DNA of 64,000 nucleotides from NCBI GenBank assembly GCA_034667225.1, contig JAXDKG010000040.1, forward strand, positions 310,001 to 374,000, read 5' to 3'. The notes beneath the pieces are model-generated. The model ran no database searches, was not told the origin of the DNA, and saw only the letters and a program-made list of their open reading frames with translations. A program made the translations under genes and the position numbers. The DNA is from DATMER01 sp034667225 (GTDB taxonomy: Bacteria; Acidobacteriota; Thermoanaerobaculia; Multivoradales; UBA5704). Shown here one piece after another: positions 51,437 through 61,800 of this stretch. Numbering within the stretch: the first letter of the stretch is position 1; each line of letters begins with the position of its first letter.

Positions 51437-52083
51437 GCCTGCGCGTCTGTATCGTGGAAGATGAGACCCTGGTCCGCCACGGCATTCGCAAGCTGTTGGA
51501 ATTGGGCAACCGGGTCGAGGTGGTCGCCGAGGCGCGGGACGGCGAGGAGGCCCTCGTGCAGATCGAGCAGACGCGGCCCGATGTGGTCCTGCTGGACGTG
51601 CGCCTGCCGCGACTCGACGGTATCGGAGTCCTGAGGGCCTTGCGCGAGAAGCCTGGCGCGCCGCCCTGCCTGGTGCTGACCACGTTCGACGACCGCGAGG
51701 TGACGCTCGCGGCGATCCGCGAAGGCGCCCGGGGCTTCCTGCGCAAGGACGTCTCTCTCGAACATCTCCTGGAAGCGATCGAGACCCTCGCGGCCGGCGG
51801 CACCTATCTCCAGCCGGCCGTGACCGAGTCGCTCCTGCGCGGGCTCGATGGGGCGCGCCGTTCGCTGCCCGTCCCCGGCCTGGCGCCGGTCGAGCCGATG
51901 ACTCCGCGGGAGGCCGAGGTCCTCGGGTTGATGGCCGCGGCCTACACGAACCGCGAGATCGCGAACGCCCTGGGCACGGCCGAGGGCACGGTGAAGATCC
52001 ACGTTTCCAACATCCTGTCCAAGCTCGGCGCCCGGGACCGCACGCAGGCCGTGCTCAGCGCCCTGGAGCTCGGGCTCCTATAG
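51433..52083 (+). CDS. LuxR/NarL-family response regulator
   Basis: 216 residues. The receiver domain has LRVCIVEDETLVRHGIRKLL, phospho-Asp55 in VVLLDVRLPRLDG, TTFDDRE and FLRKDVS. The C-terminal LuxR-type helix-turn-helix is MTPREAEVLGLMAA through NREIANALGTAEGTVKIHVS and LSKLGARDR (~150-205). TTG start overlapping the kinase stop as TTGA. It partners the upstream kinase. The target genes are unknown. Confidence 0.92.
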   Translation: MSLRVCIVEDETLVRHGIRKLLELGNRVEVVAEARDGEEALVQIEQTRPDVVLLDVRLPRLDGIGVLRALREKPGAPPCLVLTTFDDREVTLAAIREGARGFLRKDVSLEHLLEAIETLAAGGTYLQPAVTESLLRGLDGARRSLPVPGLAPVEPMTPREAEVLGLMAAAYTNREIANALGTAEGTVKIHVSNILSKLGARDRTQAVLSALELGLL

Positions 52084-52093
52084 AAAGGTTTTT

Positions 52094-52462
52094 ATGCTGA
52101 ACCAGATCGGACAGATCTCCGTGAACGCCCACGACGTGTCGAGGGCCACGGCCTTCTACCGCGACGTGCTCGGGATGCGCTTCCTCTTCGAGTTTCTCCC
52201 GAAGCTGGCCTTTTTCGACTGCGGCGGCGTCCGCCTGATGATCTCGCTGCCCGAGGATGGGTTCGACCATCCCGGCTCGGTCCTCTATTACAAGGTGGAG
52301 GACATCCAGGCGGCTTACGAAGCGATCAAAGGCAAGGGGGCCGAGTTCATCGGTCCACCCCACCTGATAGCGAAGATGCCTGACCACGAGCTGTGGATGG
52401 CGTTCCTCAAGGATACCGAGGGGAATACGCTGGCGCTCATGAGCGAGGTGCGCCCGGCTTAG
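52094..52462 (+). CDS. VOC family (glyoxalase-like) protein
   Basis: 122 residues. The fold is marked by GQISVNAHDVSRATAFYRDV, LAFFDCGGVRLMISLPE, VLYYKVEDIQAAYEAIKG and LWMAFLKDTEGNTLALMSE. It may be a glyoxalase, dioxygenase or binding protein; conserved His/Glu positions suggest a metal site (His12, Glu118 region). It starts 10 nt after the response regulator, AAAGG before the ATG. Its 3' end overlaps the convergent hydrolase by 26 nt. Confidence 0.82.
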   Translation: MLNQIGQISVNAHDVSRATAFYRDVLGMRFLFEFLPKLAFFDCGGVRLMISLPEDGFDHPGSVLYYKVEDIQAAYEAIKGKGAEFIGPPHLIAKMPDHELWMAFLKDTEGNTLALMSEVRPA

Positions 52463-53843
52463 GAAAGGGTTTCAATTCCAGGGGAAGGGCCCTCCTGGTT
52501 GGCGCCGATCCATCCAACCCCGCCTGGTGCCGCAACCATTCCACCTTCTTCAGGAAGTACTCCGGATCGTAGCGGGTGTAGACCCGCTCGCCGTTCTTTT
52601 CCTCGAAGAGGAGGATGCCGTGATCGGCGCCGGGGTAGACCACCATCTCGAAGGGCTTGCCGCGGGCCGCGAGCTGGTCGATCGTGGCGATCGTGGCCTC
52701 GTTTGGAGCCTCGATGTCGTCTCCGCCGATCAGCCAGAGCATGGGGATGTCCAGCTTCTCCAGGATCGAGCGCGAGTCGTGGAACCAGTAGCGGTCCAGC
52801 CCTAATGGCATCATCCTCGGGCCGACGATCCGCATGGCCCAGGCGGGATATTTCATGAGCGATCCGGCGGTGCCGTCGTCCAGGGCATCCACCCAGTGTT
52901 CGTTCTTGAACCGGGCCTTCAGCTCGGCGACGCGCTCCCAGCCGCCGTCGAAACGCTGGCGGATCACCTCGTGGCCGGCCGTGATCAGCTCCTCGGCCTC
53001 GGCGAGATCCGCTTCCCCGAAGCCCTTCTTGCGGAGCAGATGAAGCGTCTCCTTCCGGTCCTCCTCGGCAGGCGAGTCGACCATGCCGTAGCCCACGAGG
53101 ACGAACTTGATCGCGTCTGTCTTCGATGCGGCGAGCGGAGAGATCCAGCCGCCCTGGCTGTAGCCGGCCAATCCGATCCGATCCGCATTGATCTCGGGCT
53201 GAGCGCGCAGCCACTCCACGGCGGCGACCACGTCGTCGGAGAGCTGGCCGAAGTCCATACCGAACTTGCCTTCCGAGGTGCCGGTGCCGCGCTTGTCGAA
53301 GATCAGGACCGCGATGCCGTTGGGGGCGAGCAGCCATCCCTCATGGGAGTACACCGTAGCCGCGTCCTTCTCGGAGCCATGGACCATGACGACCGCCGGA
53401 TGCGGCCCGGGGCCGTCCGGGAGGATCAGCCGGCCGCGGAGCTCGGCGTCCCCGCTGCGGAACGCCGCGGCCTTCTCGAGGAGGGGGAGGCGCTCGACCC
53501 GGAGCTCTCCCTCCGTGCCTCCAATACCCTGGCGCCAAATCAGGGCGCCTGGCGCGGTGACGCTTGGCTCGAAGAAGGCAGACCCTTCCTCCGGCGCTTC
53601 CGGCGACCACCCGGAGCGAATGGTGAAGGTGTTCTCGCTATCGGGGTAAAGCGAGTAGACCCGGCCGTCCGAGAAGTCGCGGACCCTCCAGATGTCGTCC
53701 TCGCCGGTCGGGCTGAGGCCGACGATCCGGCCATCGGGGAAGCGCCAGGCACCCGAGAATCGGGTGTCCACCTCTTTGGGGCGGAAGAAGAAATACAGGA
53801 CGGCCCCGATCACCAGGGCCAGGACGGCCAGCTTTTTGATCAT
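52437..53843 (-). CDS. Membrane-anchored alpha/beta hydrolase
   Basis: 468 residues. A single N-terminal transmembrane helix (KLAVLALVIGAVLYFFF) anchors the protein. The periplasmic ~120-residue beta-rich region precedes the hydrolase. The catalytic domain starts LRGRLILPDGPGPHPAVVMV; the nucleophile Ser is in GLAGYSQGGWISPLA, the acid in GGDDIEAPNEAT and the His in YPGADHGILLF. It resembles dipeptidyl/acyl-hydrolase type enzymes. ATG 53843 is chosen because it gives the anchor. Overlaps the VOC gene by 26 nt. Confidence 0.85.
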   Translation of the reverse strand: MIKKLAVLALVIGAVLYFFFRPKEVDTRFSGAWRFPDGRIVGLSPTGEDDIWRVRDFSDGRVYSLYPDSENTFTIRSGWSPEAPEEGSAFFEPSVTAPGALIWRQGIGGTEGELRVERLPLLEKAAAFRSGDAELRGRLILPDGPGPHPAVVMVHGSEKDAATVYSHEGWLLAPNGIAVLIFDKRGTGTSEGKFGMDFGQLSDDVVAAVEWLRAQPEINADRIGLAGYSQGGWISPLAASKTDAIKFVLVGYGMVDSPAEEDRKETLHLLRKKGFGEADLAEAEELITAGHEVIRQRFDGGWERVAELKARFKNEHWVDALDDGTAGSLMKYPAWAMRIVGPRMMPLGLDRYWFHDSRSILEKLDIPMLWLIGGDDIEAPNEATIATIDQLAARGKPFEMVVYPGADHGILLFEEKNGERVYTRYDPEYFLKKVEWLRHQAGLDGSAPTRRALPLELKPFPKPGAPRS

Positions 53844-53900
53844 GCTCCGTCTTACGGGCAGGGGTGGAGGAGAGTTTCGGATGCTAAGCTCCCCCGCGCT

Positions 53901-56240
53901 TTGAGACGCCCTGTCCTCCTCCTCACAGTTTTCGTGCTCGCACTCCTGTCGTCGGGGTGCGCCTCCGGTCATCGCCACAAGGCTGAGGCCGCCCTCGCGC
54001 AGACCTCCGGACGCCTCGCCGTTCACGGGCTGAGCCGGCCGGTCACGGTGCTGCGCGACACATGGGGCATCCCCCATATCTATGCCGACACCCAGGACGA
54101 TCTCTTCTTTGCGCAGGGGTTCGTAGCCGCCCAGGACCGCCTGTTCCAGATGGAAATCTGGCGCCGCTCGGCCGAGGGCCGGCTTGCAGAGATCCTCGGA
54201 CCGTCGGCGGTCGAGCGCGATCGAGTGGCCCGCCTGCTGCGCTATCGGGGGGACATGGACGCCGAGTACGCGAGCTACGCTCCGGACGCCCGGCAGATCG
54301 TGGAGGCGTTCGTGCGCGGTGTGAACGCCTATATCGAGTCCGTAGGCGACCGCGTCCCCGTCGAGTTCGAGATGGCCGGATTCCGGCCGGAGCCGTGGAC
54401 GCCCGAGGTCTGCCTGAGCCGCCTCTCGGCCCTCGCGGTGACAGGCTACGCCCCGCTGGAGGTGTTCCGGGGCATCCTGATCCGCGAGCTGGGAGCGGAG
54501 GCCGCGGCGGATCTGGTTCCTCCCGACCCGGCGGTTCCGTTGGATCTGGAGATAATGCCGGGGATCGACTTGAAGGAGCTTGATCCGAAGATCCTGGCTG
54601 GCTTCCGCGCTGCCGGAGAGCGGGTGAGCTTCGCGGTCCGGAATGGCAGCAACAATTGGGTGGTGGACGGCACCCTCTCATCGACGGGCCGGCCGCTGCT
54701 GGCGAACGATCCGCACCGCTCTCTCGCCGTGCCCAGCCTGCGCTGGATGGTCCACCTCGTGGGGCCGGGTTGGAACGTGATCGGTGCCGGAGAGCCCGCC
54801 CTGCCCGGTGTGGCCGCGGGGCACAACGACCGCGTCGCGTTCGGGTTCACCATCGTCGGGATCGATCAGCAGGACCTCTACGCCGAGGAGACGCATCCCG
54901 AGGACCCGAACCGCGTCCGTTTTCATGATAGTTGGGTCCCCATGCAGGTCGAGCGGGAGACGATCCGCGTCAAGGGGGCCAAGCCTGTCCAGGTGGAGCT
55001 GAAGTTCACGGAGCACGGGCCGGTGATCCACGAGGATCCCGCGCGGCATCGCGCCTGGGCTCTGCACTGGGTGGGCACGGAGCCCGGCACGGCCGGATAT
55101 CTCGGGTCGCTCTCGCTCAACCGGGCGCGGACCTGGCCCGAGTTCCTGAAGGCGCTGGAGCGCTGGAAGGTCCCCTCCGAGAACCTGGTCTACGCGGATG
55201 TGGAGGGCAACATCGGCTGGAAGGTGGCGGGGCTGACCCCGGTGCGCCAGGGCTGGAACGGCCTGCTTCCCGTGCCGGGCGACGGGCGCTTCGAGTGGCA
55301 GGGGTTCCTGCCCGCCGCGGAGCTGCCGGGAGACTTCAACCCGGCGCGGCATTTCCTGGCCACGGCGAACCACAACATCCTGCCGCCCGGGTACACCAAG
55401 GTGCTCGGTTTCGACTGGGGGTCCCCGGAGCGGTTCCAGCGCATCGCGGAGGTGCTCTCCGAGCCGGGACGGCAGTTCACGGTCGCCGACTTCCAACGGC
55501 TGCAGTACGACGACCTCTCGCTGATCGCGCGGGAGATGGTCGACTTCCTGAGCCAGGCCCAAGGGGTGGACGAGGAGCTGCGTCCCTGGGTGGACCGGCT
55601 GGCGAGGTGGGACCGGGTGGTGTCCAAGGATTCGGCTGAGGCGGCGCTCTACGAGGTCTGGCTGGGCCGGATTCCGGCGGCCTTCGTGGCACGCCAGCCC
55701 GAGAAGATCCGGCCCCATCTGGAGGACTCCGTTCCGGGGGATAGCCTGCAGCTGCTCCTCAGGAACCCGACCTCGCGCTGGTTCGGGGAGGACCCGCGCG
55801 CCGGCCGGGACGCCGTGCTGCTTGCGAGTCTGCGGGAAGCCGTGGCCGAGACCCGGAAGCTCCTCGGCGACGATCCCGCGAAGTGGCGCTGGGGCGCGCT
55901 GCACCGCACCGGCTTCGAGCACCCGCTCGCCGCCATGGATGAAAAGCTTTTCAAGCTGCCGGTTTTCGAGATGAGCGGAGACGGCAACACGGTCCATGTG
56001 ACGACCGGCAACGGCTTCGGCGTGTCCCACGGCGCCTCGTTCCGGGAGATCCTCGACGTGGCCGACTGGGACCGCTCGGTGGCCACGAGCGTGCCGGGCC
56101 AGTCGGGGCAGCCCGGCAGCCCGCATTACGGCGACCTTCTTCCGCTATGGGCGCGGGGCCGGTACTTCCCTTTGCTGTTCAGCCGGGAGAAGATCGAGGC
56201 GTCATCGAAGGAGCAATTGGTCTTGGAGCCCGCACAATGA
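53901..56240 (+). CDS. Penicillin acylase family lipoprotein
   Basis: 779 residues. TTG start with a lipoprotein signal (VFVLALLSSGC, lipidated Cys20). The alpha part has RPVTVLRDTWGIPHIYA and FAQGFVAAQDRLFQME. Self-cleavage should occur before Ser250 in VRNGSNNWVVDG, making it the N-terminal nucleophile. LANDPHRSL and the HGPVIHED region support the family. It hydrolyses acyl amides such as beta-lactam side chains or acyl-homoserine lactones; which one is not clear. Divergent from the hydrolase gene with a 57-nt spacer. Stop overlaps the next gene as ATGA. Confidence 0.9.
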   Translation: MRRPVLLLTVFVLALLSSGCASGHRHKAEAALAQTSGRLAVHGLSRPVTVLRDTWGIPHIYADTQDDLFFAQGFVAAQDRLFQMEIWRRSAEGRLAEILGPSAVERDRVARLLRYRGDMDAEYASYAPDARQIVEAFVRGVNAYIESVGDRVPVEFEMAGFRPEPWTPEVCLSRLSALAVTGYAPLEVFRGILIRELGAEAAADLVPPDPAVPLDLEIMPGIDLKELDPKILAGFRAAGERVSFAVRNGSNNWVVDGTLSSTGRPLLANDPHRSLAVPSLRWMVHLVGPGWNVIGAGEPALPGVAAGHNDRVAFGFTIVGIDQQDLYAEETHPEDPNRVRFHDSWVPMQVERETIRVKGAKPVQVELKFTEHGPVIHEDPARHRAWALHWVGTEPGTAGYLGSLSLNRARTWPEFLKALERWKVPSENLVYADVEGNIGWKVAGLTPVRQGWNGLLPVPGDGRFEWQGFLPAAELPGDFNPARHFLATANHNILPPGYTKVLGFDWGSPERFQRIAEVLSEPGRQFTVADFQRLQYDDLSLIAREMVDFLSQAQGVDEELRPWVDRLARWDRVVSKDSAEAALYEVWLGRIPAAFVARQPEKIRPHLEDSVPGDSLQLLLRNPTSRWFGEDPRAGRDAVLLASLREAVAETRKLLGDDPAKWRWGALHRTGFEHPLAAMDEKLFKLPVFEMSGDGNTVHVTTGNGFGVSHGASFREILDVADWDRSVATSVPGQSGQPGSPHYGDLLPLWARGRYFPLLFSREKIEASSKEQLVLEPAQ

Positions 56241-56785
56241 TCCAGGGAAACGGTTTCCTCCTGCGCACGGTTCGAGCGTCCGATGTGGACGCACTGTACG
56301 AGGCCCGGTCCAACGTGGAGGGCCGGGGCGAATACATTCCGCCCCGCATGGGATCGCAGCCCGCGTTCAGAAAGGAATTCGAGGAGACCGGCTTCTGGAC
56401 CGAGGACAACGGGGTTCTCGTCATCGTGGACTCCGAGGATGGCCGGCTGCTGGGTCAGATCGGCTATTTCCGGCCAGTCTTCTACACGGACGGGTTGGAG
56501 ATCGGTTATCAGCTTTTCCAGGCGGCGAACCGAGGCAAGGGGATCATGACGGAGGTGCTCCGGCTGTTCTGCAGCTTCTTCTTCTCCCACCGAAGCCTGT
56601 ATCGGCTGCAGCTCACGGTGCACCCCGGCAACGCCGCCTCCCGACGGGTGGCGGAGAAGGCCGGCTTCCGAAAGGAGGGCGTCCTCCGGGGATCTTTCTT
56701 CCACCGGGGAGCCCACCACGATCTGGAGTTGTATTCGCTGCTGCGGGATGAGTGGGTGCCGGTGCCGCCGTTTACTCCGCTCTGA
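56237..56785 (+). CDS. GNAT acetyltransferase (RimJ/RimL type)
   Basis: 182 residues. The N-terminal GFLLRTVRASDVDALYEARS, ANRGKGIMTEVLRLFCSFFF (motif A region) and VHPGNAASRRVAEKAGFRKE are the RimJ/RimL signature. It acetylates an N-terminal or side-chain amine; the target is unknown. ATGA overlap with the penicillin acylase stop makes it an operon partner. The 3' end overlaps the convergent TonB receptor gene by 14 nt. Confidence 0.86.
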   Translation: MIQGNGFLLRTVRASDVDALYEARSNVEGRGEYIPPRMGSQPAFRKEFEETGFWTEDNGVLVIVDSEDGRLLGQIGYFRPVFYTDGLEIGYQLFQAANRGKGIMTEVLRLFCSFFFSHRSLYRLQLTVHPGNAASRRVAEKAGFRKEGVLRGSFFHRGAHHDLELYSLLRDEWVPVPPFTPL

Positions 56786-58736
56786 GCCGCTCGAACCGCA
56801 CTCCCACCCGAACCGATCTTGGCGCACCCAGCGAGCGCACCGGCGTGCGGCCGGTCTCATAGCTCTCATCCAAAAGGTTTTCGGCTGCCACGAAAACTTC
56901 CAGCCCCGGGCCGAGCGGCCTAGAGAGCAGGGCGTCCAAGGTCGCGAAGCTCTCCAGGGGGAGCTGATTGCGGTCGTCATCGAACTGATCGCCGGTCCAG
57001 CGGGCCTGGAGGCCCAGGGTTCCGATTCCGGGATCGAAGAAGCGGAACTGGAGCGAAACCTGGTGCTCCGGCACCTGGGGGATGCGCAGCCCCTTCAGAT
57101 CACCGCCACTCTCGACAGTCGCGTCGGAGAGCAGGTAGCCGCCCGAGAGGGTCCAGCGGTCGCCCAAACGGGCGGTGCCTTCCAGTTCCAGGCCTCGCGA
57201 GCGGGTGCGGCCCAGGTTCTGGCGCTGGCGGGTGATCAGGCCGGGGGTCACCGAGAGGGTGACGTTGGCGACGTTGCGGTCCACTTCCATCCAGAAGAGG
57301 ACGCTTCGGGCCGTCACTCGCGACGAGGTGAAGACCGCGCCGGTCTCTCCCCCGGTGAGCCGCTCGGCTTCGAGGTCCTCGTTGGCCAGAGTGAGGACGT
57401 CGCCCACCCGGAAGTCGCGGTAGAGCTCGTTGAGCGTGGGGGCCCGGAAGCCTCGATAGGCCGAGGTGGTCCAAGCCCAGCGGTCGGTCGCTTTCCAGAG
57501 GAGAGAGGCCCGGGGACTGAACGCGGTTTCCTCCCGCTCCTGGTTGCGCCAGCCGTCGATCCGGCCCCCCAGGGTCAGGGAGAGGCTCGGCGTGAGGCCC
57601 ACCAGGTCTTCGAGGAACAGCCCTCCCATACGTTGCGTGCCGCCGGCCTCGGCCCTCCTTGGGACCGGGCCGCCGAAGATGAGCTCGTCACTCGTGCCGC
57701 TCACCTCGCGGAGATCTAGCCCGGCGACAAGGCCGTGCCGATCCCCTACGGTTCGCGTCCATTGCGCACTGCCGCCCATGGACTCGGCGGGCACCCTCTG
57801 CTCCCGGGTCAGGTTCTCGCTGTTGCGGTCGGATGCCACGGCGGTGAAGGTCTGGAAGTAGTCCTGGTCGCTTCCCCAGGCCCGCAGGGAGAGCCAGCCG
57901 CCAGCGGCGCTGCCATCCAAGCCCAGGCTTGCCTGCCGGATCGCGGTGTCATTGATCTGGAGTCGCGTGCCGTTGTCCCGGTCCTCGTCGAACCAGGAGC
58001 CGCGGAGGAAGACTCGGCCGTCCTTCCCAACCCGGCGCTCCAAGGCCAGGTCAACGGCCGAGTGGCGCGAGGCGGCGGGTGCATCGACCGCACCTCGGGC
58101 CGCGGGCTCCACGGGGATGTAGCCGTCGGTGCGAAACGATTCCGCACCCAGGCTTGCAGCCCAGCGGCCCCATCTCTCGGCCACGAAGAGGGACGCCTCC
58201 GGAGTCTCCTGCTCGCCGTAGGAAGCCTCGACTGCGAAGGCCGGCTCCGAGGGCTCCCTGCGGAGAAGCTGGACGACGCCCCCGAGGGCGGCGCTGCCAT
58301 AGAGGTCCGAGCCCGCGCCCCGCAGCACCTCCACCCGGCCGAGGGAGAGCCGGGGCACCCGGCCCCAGTAGATCCATCCGCCGAACGGGTCGTTCAGGGG
58401 GATGCCGTCCGCCAGGACCAGCGCCCGGCTCGCGCCGCTCGCCCCGAGGCCGCGCAGCGACACCCCCTGAGTGGTGGGATTGGCGAAGCGGCTCCCGGAG
58501 CGGCGGAAGAGGGAGAAGCCGGGCACTTGGCGCAGGGCATCGTCGATCGTCCCCGCCGCGGTGGACTCCAACTCCTCAGAGGAGAGGACGATCACGCTCG
58601 CCGCCGTGTCGGCCAGCCGGCGCTCGGTGCGGGTGGCGGTGACGGTTACCTCGTCCTCCACGGAAGCCGCAGGCTCAGGCGGAGCCTGCGGCGCCAGGAA
58701 GAGGGTCAGGATCAGAGCGGATAGCACGCTCGGCAC
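56772..58736 (-). CDS. TonB-dependent outer-membrane receptor (BtuB-like)
   Basis: 654 residues with a short signal peptide (SVLSALILTLFLAPQA). The plug domain covers ~25-140: VTVTATRTERRLADTAASV, PGFSLFRRSGSRFANPTTQG, RVEVLRGAGSDLYGSAALGG. The rest is a beta barrel with the TonB receptor YRGFRAPTLNELYRDFRVG and the C-terminal AENLLDESYETG. It imports a scarce ligand (vitamin B12 or a siderophore-type molecule) using TonB energy. No TonB/ExbB genes are adjacent. GTG start; weak GGTAAG site. Confidence 0.9.
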   Translation of the reverse strand: MPSVLSALILTLFLAPQAPPEPAASVEDEVTVTATRTERRLADTAASVIVLSSEELESTAAGTIDDALRQVPGFSLFRRSGSRFANPTTQGVSLRGLGASGASRALVLADGIPLNDPFGGWIYWGRVPRLSLGRVEVLRGAGSDLYGSAALGGVVQLLRREPSEPAFAVEASYGEQETPEASLFVAERWGRWAASLGAESFRTDGYIPVEPAARGAVDAPAASRHSAVDLALERRVGKDGRVFLRGSWFDEDRDNGTRLQINDTAIRQASLGLDGSAAGGWLSLRAWGSDQDYFQTFTAVASDRNSENLTREQRVPAESMGGSAQWTRTVGDRHGLVAGLDLREVSGTSDELIFGGPVPRRAEAGGTQRMGGLFLEDLVGLTPSLSLTLGGRIDGWRNQEREETAFSPRASLLWKATDRWAWTTSAYRGFRAPTLNELYRDFRVGDVLTLANEDLEAERLTGGETGAVFTSSRVTARSVLFWMEVDRNVANVTLSVTPGLITRQRQNLGRTRSRGLELEGTARLGDRWTLSGGYLLSDATVESGGDLKGLRIPQVPEHQVSLQFRFFDPGIGTLGLQARWTGDQFDDDRNQLPLESFATLDALLSRPLGPGLEVFVAAENLLDESYETGRTPVRSLGAPRSVRVGVRFERLRAE

Positions 58737-58823
58737 GTCAACAGCTTACCAGGGCTACCCGGCGGTTTCCCCTGGGATAGGATCGGGGTCAAAGTCATCG
58801 GACAACTTGAAACGGGGTGGACC

Positions 58824-61800
58824 TTGCCGCAACGCGCTCTGCTGGTCTTGCTGCTCTTTACGCTCCCGGCACTGGCGGAGCCGATCCCTTTGGAACGCGT
58901 CCCGGTTCCCTTGCAGCCGTGGACGGAGTGGGCGCTGCTCGGCCATGAGGGCGAGCTCTGCCCTACCTTCCTCGGTGGAGAGGAGAAGCGTTGCGTGTGG
59001 CCCGGCGTGTTGTCGCTTGATCTCACCGACGGCGGCGGGAGCTTCCGCCAGGAGTGGGCGCTGGAGGCCGGCGGCTTTGTGCCACTGCCCGGGGAGGCGC
59101 GGCGCTGGCCGCTCGACCTGCAGCTCGATGGCCGTCCCGCCGCCGCGGTCTCCCGGCAGGGCGCGCCGGGGCTCTGGCTCCCGGCCGGCAATCACACCAT
59201 CGTCGGCTCGTTCCGTTGGGATGCCCTCCCGGAATCGCTGCCGGTCCCTGCCGAGGTGGGGGTTGTGGTGCTGACCGTACGCGGCGCCCCGGTACCGTTC
59301 GCGGAGCGGGACGAATCGGGCCGCGTCTTCCTCCAGGGCGCCCGCGCCGTGCAGGCAGAGGAAGACCGCCTGGAGATCCGGGTCCAGCGCCGGATCGTGG
59401 ACGGCATTCCAGTCCTCCTGACCACCCGCATCGAGCTGGCCGTGTCCGGCAAGGCCCGGGAGGTCCTCCTGGGCCGGGCGCTGCCGGACCGCTTCATCCC
59501 CCTCTCCCTCGCCGGTCCTCTTCCCGCTCGCCTGGAGCCCGGCGGCCGGCTACGCGTGCAGGTCCGCCCCGGCAACTGGGTCCTCGATGTGACGGCTCGC
59601 GGCGCGGGGCCGGTCTCTGGCATCAAGGCTCCGCTGCCCGGCGGTCCATGGGCCCCCGAGGAGGTCTGGGTGTTCGACGCCCGGCCCGACATCCGGCTGG
59701 TGGACATCGGGGGCTTGACCGCGGTAGACCCGCAGCAGACCACGCTGCCCGCGGAGTGGAAGGCGCTCCCGGCCTACCGCGTCCGTCCCGGCGAGACGAT
59801 GCGGCTGGCAGAGCGGCGGCGCGGCGGCGCCGACCCCGCCGCGGACCGGCTGACTTTGCGGCGTGTGCTCTGGCTCGACTTCGACGGCGGCGGCTACACG
59901 TGGCAGGACGAGATGCAGGGGACCCTCTCCCGGAGCTGGCGCCTGGATGTGGCCCCGCCGGCCCGGCTCGAGCGGGTCTCGCTCGGAGGGGAGGACCAGG
60001 TGATCACCCGCCGGCCCGGGTCGGATCGCACCGGGATCGAGGTGCGCCAGGGCCAGGTCGCGCTGACCGCCGAGGGCCGCCTTCCCAGCCGGGCCGCGCT
60101 GCCGGCCGTGGGCTGGGACCATGACTTCCACGAGGTCGCGGGCGAGCTCCGCATCCCGCCGGGCTGGCGCATCCTCGGCGCCCTCGGAGTCGACGACGCG
60201 CCGGGCACCTGGATCGACCAGTGGACGCTGCTCGACCTCTTCCTCGTCCTTCTCCTGTCCCTCGCCGTGCGCCACCTGTGGGGGAACCGCTGGGCGGCCG
60301 TGGCGATCGCGGCCCTGGTCCTCACCTGGCACGAGCCCGGCGCCCCGCGATGGATCTGGGTCGCGGTCCTCGCCATCGAGGCGTTGCGCCGGGCGATCAC
60401 GCCCGAGGGCCGGGCCGGGAAGGTGATGCGGGCGGCGTCCGGGCTCGCGCTCGGGATTCTCGCTCTGATGACGGTCGCCTTCCTCGCCGGCCAGATCCGG
60501 CAGGCGATCTACCCCGCCCTGGAGATGGATCCTGATGTCGGCTCTTACAGCCTTGCGGCTTCTCGTTCATCCCAGGAGGGGGAGGCTCTCGGATACATCG
60601 GTGCGACGAGGGATGAGTCCCGGCCCGTGGAGATTGCAGCCCAGGCGAAGAAGCTCCAGGAGATGGACCCGCGGGCGGTGGTGGCCACGGGCGGGGGCCT
60701 GCCTGACTGGAACTGGCACCGGGTCGAGCTGCGCTGGAGCGGTCCCGTGGACAAGGACCACCAGGTGCGCTTCCTCCTCGTATCCCCGGCGGCCAATTTC
60801 GTGCTCACGCTCGTCCGCCTCGCCCTGCTGGCTCTGCTGGTGCTGCGCGCCTTGAGCGCGGCCGGGCTCCGCCTGGAGCGGCGCATGCCTCCTGTGCTCC
60901 TGCTCTGCCTTCTACTGCTGCTGCCGGCGGTCGCCAAGGCGCAGACCGGGCCGAGCGCCGAGAACCTGGAGCAGATCCGGCAGGCGCTGCTCGCTCCGCC
61001 CGACTGCCTCCCGGAGTGCGCGTCGAGCCCGCGGATGTTCCTCGAAGCCTCGCCGGGCTCGTTGCGCCTCCGCTTCGAGGTGGGAGCGGCGGCGGACGTG
61101 GCCGTGCCTCTTCCCGGGGGAGTCCAGCAGTGGCTTCCGGCCGAGGTGCGGATCGATGGCCGGCCGGCCGCGGTGGCGCGCACTCCGGACGGGCGGATCT
61201 GGACCCTCGTCGGCCCTGGCCGGCACGAGGTTCTGATGACCGGTCCGCTGCCGGAGCGCGAGACCGTGCAGGTGCCGCTGCCGCTGCGCCCCCACCGGGT
61301 GGACGTGGCCGCGAACGGCTGGACCGTCGACGGGGTCCACGAGGACGGACAGGCGGACGACAACCTCCAGCTCACGAGGGTGCGGAGCGGTCCGTCCGAC
61401 GGCGCCTTCCAGACTGGGGAGCTGCCTCCCTTCCTGGAGGTCCGGCGCACGCTGGTGCTGGGTCTGACCTGGCGGGTGGAAACCCGGGTCGTCCGGATCT
61501 CGCCCGCGGGCGTGCCCGCCTCGGTGGCGGTGCCGCTCCTGCCCGGCGAGTCCGTGACCGCCGCGGGCGTGCGGGTTCAGAAAGGCGCGGTGCAGGTGAG
61601 CCTCGGCCCCCAGGCCATGGATACAGCCTGGACTTCGACGCTCGCGCCGCGCCCGGAGCTGCGGCTCGCCGCGCCGCGCACCCTCGCCTGGACCGAGGTC
61701 TGGCGGCTCGACGCGAGCCCGATCTGGCATGTCGAGGCCCGGGGCATCGCGCCTCTGCTTCTCGCCGAGGGGGGAGCCGTGCGCATCCCCGAGTGGCGCC